Of a DNA stretch of 20,527 nucleotides, positions 17,880-20,527 are shown in pieces (position 1 is the stretch's first letter; every line of letters starts with the position of its first letter). The notes beneath the pieces were generated by a model. It had not been told where the DNA came from and did not search any database. It worked only from the letters and a program-made list of their open reading frames with translations. Source of the DNA: Trichodelitschia bisporula (taxonomy: Eukaryota; Ascomycota; Dothideomycetes; Phaeotrichales; Phaeotrichaceae); the NCBI GenBank assembly GCA_010356995.1, contig ML996691.1:107937-128463 (forward strand). The letters are read 5' to 3'. The position numbers were made by a program, and so were the translations under genes.

Positions 17880-20527
17880 ATGCCACCCGCAAAGCGGGTC
17901 CGGACACGGGGCCACTTCTGTGCCTCTTCCGGCCTTTCACCACCCTCCTCACCTGTTGCTGGCGAGACCACCACACCTGCCCCCACGAGCAGTGTCGGCC
18001 AGACTTCATCTTTACCACTTGCCCCTCAGAGAGCTACTAACAGTGGGCCAGCCCGCCGACTTCGTCATGAAGACTACACAATAGGATGGATATGCGCTCT
18101 CCCGATGGAACTTGCGGCAGCTCAAGAGATGCTTGATGAGGAGCATCAGAGTCTCCCTCAGAATGCGGCTGATTCCAACGTCTATGTGCTTGGCCGCATC
18201 GGTGGACACAATGTCGTGATTGCGTGCCTACCCGTAGGCCAAATGGGAACCAATGCGGCAGCTTCGGTTGCTGCCCAGATGCAGTTGGCATTCAGCTCAG
18301 TCCGGCTCGGCCTGATAGTGGGCATCGGAGGTGGTGTGCCGAGTACAGCTGATGTACGGCTTGGGGATGTCGTCGTCAGTCAACCGTTCAAGGATCACGG
18401 CGGGGTAGTGCAGTACGACTTCGGCAAGACGACACCAGACAAGTTTGAACGGACTGGATCCCTCAATTCTCCCCCGCAGGTCTTCCTGAAGGCGATAGCA
18501 AGCCTAAAGGCCAATAACCTCCGAGAGAGAGTCGGGTTCTTGCATTCTCTTTCGAAGCTCGCCCAGTACCGAAGATTTGCACGGGACAACGCCGGGCCAG
18601 ATGATCTATACCACGTTACCTACAATCATGAGGGAGGACCTGACGACTGCCAGAAGTGCCGGAAAGAGTACGTGGTACGGCGGCAGCCGCGCGGCGAGGA
18701 TGTTGTTGTCCATTACGGCACCATAGCCTCCGGGAACCAAGTCATGCGCGATGCCAAGGAAAGAGACAAAGTCAGCACGAAGCTTGGAGGCGTACTCTGC
18801 TTTGAAATGGAGGCGGCGGGGCTCATGAACAGTTTTCCGTGCCTTGTTGTGCGGGGAATATGCGACTACTCTGATACGCATAAGAACAAGAGCTGGCAGC
18901 CGTACGCGGCGGGGACGGCGGCAGCGTACGCTAAAGAGCTTCTATTGGTGGTTCCGCCGGCCAAAGTCGAGATGCCAGAATATCCATCCGCGCCGGCAAT
19001 GCTCCTAAACTTGCCCAGGGCTGCAGACACACCATCCAACCCATACGAGCGGAAAAAAGCGCCTTGCCTGATTGGTACCCGGGTCGAACTTCTCAAAGAG
19101 ATCTACGCCTGGGCTTACGGGGAGAATTCGCCAAATATTTTCTGGTTAAGTGGTTTAGCTGGCACCGGCAAGTCCACCGTGGCTCAAACTGTGGCCGCCG
19201 AATGTTTTAAGAAGGGAAGGCTTGGAGCCAGCTTCTTCTTCTCGCGAAGTGGCGCAGATGTCCGGCATGCCGGCAAGTTCGTGACAAGCATCGCAGCGCA
19301 ACTTGCAGACAATGTGCCGGGGGCAAAGCAGTCTCTATACAAGGCACTGAAGGAAAGAGATACCATCACTGAAGAGCCTATCCGCAGTCAGTGGCATCAT
19401 CTCATCCTCGGTCCCATGTCGAAGCTCGAAGGCGACACCTCCCCTACTCCGCACATCCTGGTGGTCGATGCCCTGGACGAATGCGAGGGCGAGGACGACA
19501 TAGGGGAAATTCTGAATCTCTTTTGGTTGCTGAGGAAAACCCGGCTCCGGCTGTTTTTAACGAGTAGACCTGAAGTACCAATCCGGTCTCAGTTATCTGA
19601 AATTCCAACAAGCGAGCACCTGGACTTGGTGCTCCACAGCATTGAGAAGTCGACTGTTGACAATGATATCCGCTTCTTTCTACGACACGAGCTCGAACGG
19701 CTAGCCCGGGGACGCTCTTTTGACAAAGATTGGCCAGGCGAGCAAGCCATCGATTCTCTTGTCCGGAACGCCAGTGGTCTGTTCATCTGGGCTGAAACCG
19801 CATGCCGCTTTGTTCAACAAGGAAGAACATTGGCTCCCAAGAAACTAAGCTTGATCCTCGGTCAAAGCCACAGCACTGTGAAAGTGCCAGAGAAGCATCT
19901 CGACGAGATCTACGCGACTGTTCTTCGCCAATCCCTTACCAACTATGAAGGCGATGATGCAGAGGAGGTGCGATCCACATTGAAGGAACTGCTTGGAAGC
20001 ATCGTGATCCTGTTCAATTCACTTTCCATCCCGTCCTTGAGCAGGCTACTCGGCCAGAATGTGGGACAGGCACTGGATGATCTTCACGCCATTTTGGACA
20101 TTCCAAAGGAACCAGGTGACGCACTCCGTTTACATCACCCTTCGTTTCGTGACTTCCTTCTCAATCCAGGGAGAAGCGGGAAAACCGGTATCTGGGTTGA
20201 TGAAGAGGAGGCGCATCAAGCCCTTGCCACGAAATGCATACAGGTCATGTCTGACTTCCTTACGCAGGACATGCTTGGAATAGGTCGGCCTGGAGTACTC
20301 AAGACCGAGGTCGACAGTCATGAGGTTGAAGGCTCCCTCCATCCTGAGAAGCAGTATGCATGCCTCTACTGGATACGGCATCTTCATAAGAGTGGATCTC
20401 AGCTCAACGATGACGGTGAAGTTCATCAGTTCCTGAAGGAGCATCTCCTTCATTGGCTTGAGGCGCTTGGATGGATGCAAAAGGTTTCCGAAGGGTTCCA
20501 TGCCATCGTGTCTTTGGAGTCCATGAT
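17880..20527 (+). CDS. PNP-NACHT NLR-type receptor, 3' end beyond window
   Basis: An uninterrupted intronless frame of 882 codons runs from ATG 17880 off the right edge. A disordered leader (1-64) precedes a nucleoside-phosphorylase/MTAN-like domain (about 65-355). Its signs are DYTIGWICALPMELAAA, phosphate-loop LIVGIGGGVPS (145-155), HYGTIASGNQVM, ribose-site FEMEAAG (308-314) and RGICDYSD (325-332) with D329 where the catalytic/base-binding acid is expected. A NACHT NTPase follows: Walker A GLAGTGKST (425-433), Walker B ILVVDALDEC (526-535), sensor LTSRPE (561-566). The winged-helix part ends in LHHPSFRDFLL (751-761). C-terminal repeats (WD40, ankyrin or TPR in this family) would lie outside. 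Such STAND proteins act in fungal non-self recognition; related PNP effectors in bacteria degrade ATP. The start is supported by the same ATG in the left copy. It is divergent from the DUF3176 gene, 3.05 kb away. Confidence 0.92.
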   Translation, partial: MPPAKRVRTRGHFCASSGLSPPSSPVAGETTTPAPTSSVGQTSSLPLAPQRATNSGPARRLRHEDYTIGWICALPMELAAAQEMLDEEHQSLPQNAADSNVYVLGRIGGHNVVIACLPVGQMGTNAAASVAAQMQLAFSSVRLGLIVGIGGGVPSTADVRLGDVVVSQPFKDHGGVVQYDFGKTTPDKFERTGSLNSPPQVFLKAIASLKANNLRERVGFLHSLSKLAQYRRFARDNAGPDDLYHVTYNHEGGPDDCQKCRKEYVVRRQPRGEDVVVHYGTIASGNQVMRDAKERDKVSTKLGGVLCFEMEAAGLMNSFPCLVVRGICDYSDTHKNKSWQPYAAGTAAAYAKELLLVVPPAKVEMPEYPSAPAMLLNLPRAADTPSNPYERKKAPCLIGTRVELLKEIYAWAYGENSPNIFWLSGLAGTGKSTVAQTVAAECFKKGRLGASFFFSRSGADVRHAGKFVTSIAAQLADNVPGAKQSLYKALKERDTITEEPIRSQWHHLILGPMSKLEGDTSPTPHILVVDALDECEGEDDIGEILNLFWLLRKTRLRLFLTSRPEVPIRSQLSEIPTSEHLDLVLHSIEKSTVDNDIRFFLRHELERLARGRSFDKDWPGEQAIDSLVRNASGLFIWAETACRFVQQGRTLAPKKLSLILGQSHSTVKVPEKHLDEIYATVLRQSLTNYEGDDAEEVRSTLKELLGSIVILFNSLSIPSLSRLLGQNVGQALDDLHAILDIPKEPGDALRLHHPSFRDFLLNPGRSGKTGIWVDEEEAHQALATKCIQVMSDFLTQDMLGIGRPGVLKTEVDSHEVEGSLHPEKQYACLYWIRHLHKSGSQLNDDGEVHQFLKEHLLHWLEALGWMQKVSEGFHAIVSLESM

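Larger units (their letters stand above)
1..18055. repeat. Large imperfect inverted duplication (arms 1-5465 and 12160-18055)
   Basis: Matching blocks, always inverted and in mirror order: 1-383 with 17668-18053; about 720-756 with 17516-17550; about 1735-1830 with 15810-15885; about 2030-2090 with 15511-15575; 2216-2837 with 14830-15427; 2838-5364 with 12256-14829; 5365-5465 with 12160-12255. The spacer of about 6.7 kb is single copy. Divergence is substantial (roughly 15-25% in most blocks, about 6% in the NLR leader), so the event is not recent. The outer ends lie beyond the window, since both NLRs are cut. Confidence 0.85.

Overview
The window looks like nuclear DNA of a filamentous ascomycete (Pezizomycotina). 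Evidence: short phase-consistent introns with CTAAC-type branch sites, a tRNA-Ile with a canonical 37/38 intron, a fungal allantoinase, two DUF3176-type membrane proteins, and a fungal PNP-NACHT NLR. No viral or retroelement gene was recognised. All identifications come from reading translations by eye; no database was searched.

Layout. The ends of the window are mirror images. The left arm (about 1-5465) carries the 5' end of a PNP-NLR paralogue running off the left edge on the minus strand (start at 173) and an intact three-exon DUF3176 gene on the plus strand (2838-5364). The right arm (about 12160-18055) carries the same genes in reverse order and orientation: DUF3176 on the minus strand (14829-12256) and an open PNP-NACHT NLR on the plus strand from 17880, running off the right edge. 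Homology between arms can be traced in the NLR 5' ends and leaders, a segment near 720/17540, a block near 1735-1830/15810-15885, the block 2030-2830/14830-15575, the whole DUF3176 genes, and about 90 bp after their stops. Between these, the arms have diverged or taken insertions.

The single-copy centre (about 5465-12160) holds a low-complexity hypothetical gene (6451-5729, minus), an intron-containing tRNA-Ile(AAU) (7797-7711, minus), a long intergenic stretch with a recurring TTACTCGAT motif and a 31-bp palindrome, and an intronless allantoinase (9862-11415, plus) with clustered GATA-factor sites upstream. Two tandem 260-bp repeats (11569-12087) follow; a partial third copy lies beyond the right-arm DUF3176 gene (about 15595-15730).

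How the parts may work together. Allantoinase is ordinary purine-nitrogen catabolism and its promoter fits nitrogen metabolite control. The duplicated unit is a head-to-head pair: a STAND receptor with a nucleoside-phosphorylase-like N-terminus, and a four-TM DUF3176 protein with a large glycosylatable loop. Fungal NLRs often sit beside a partner effector gene, so a two-gene recognition/defence module duplicated as a palindrome is a reasonable hypothesis. The arrangement is seen directly; the function is inference.
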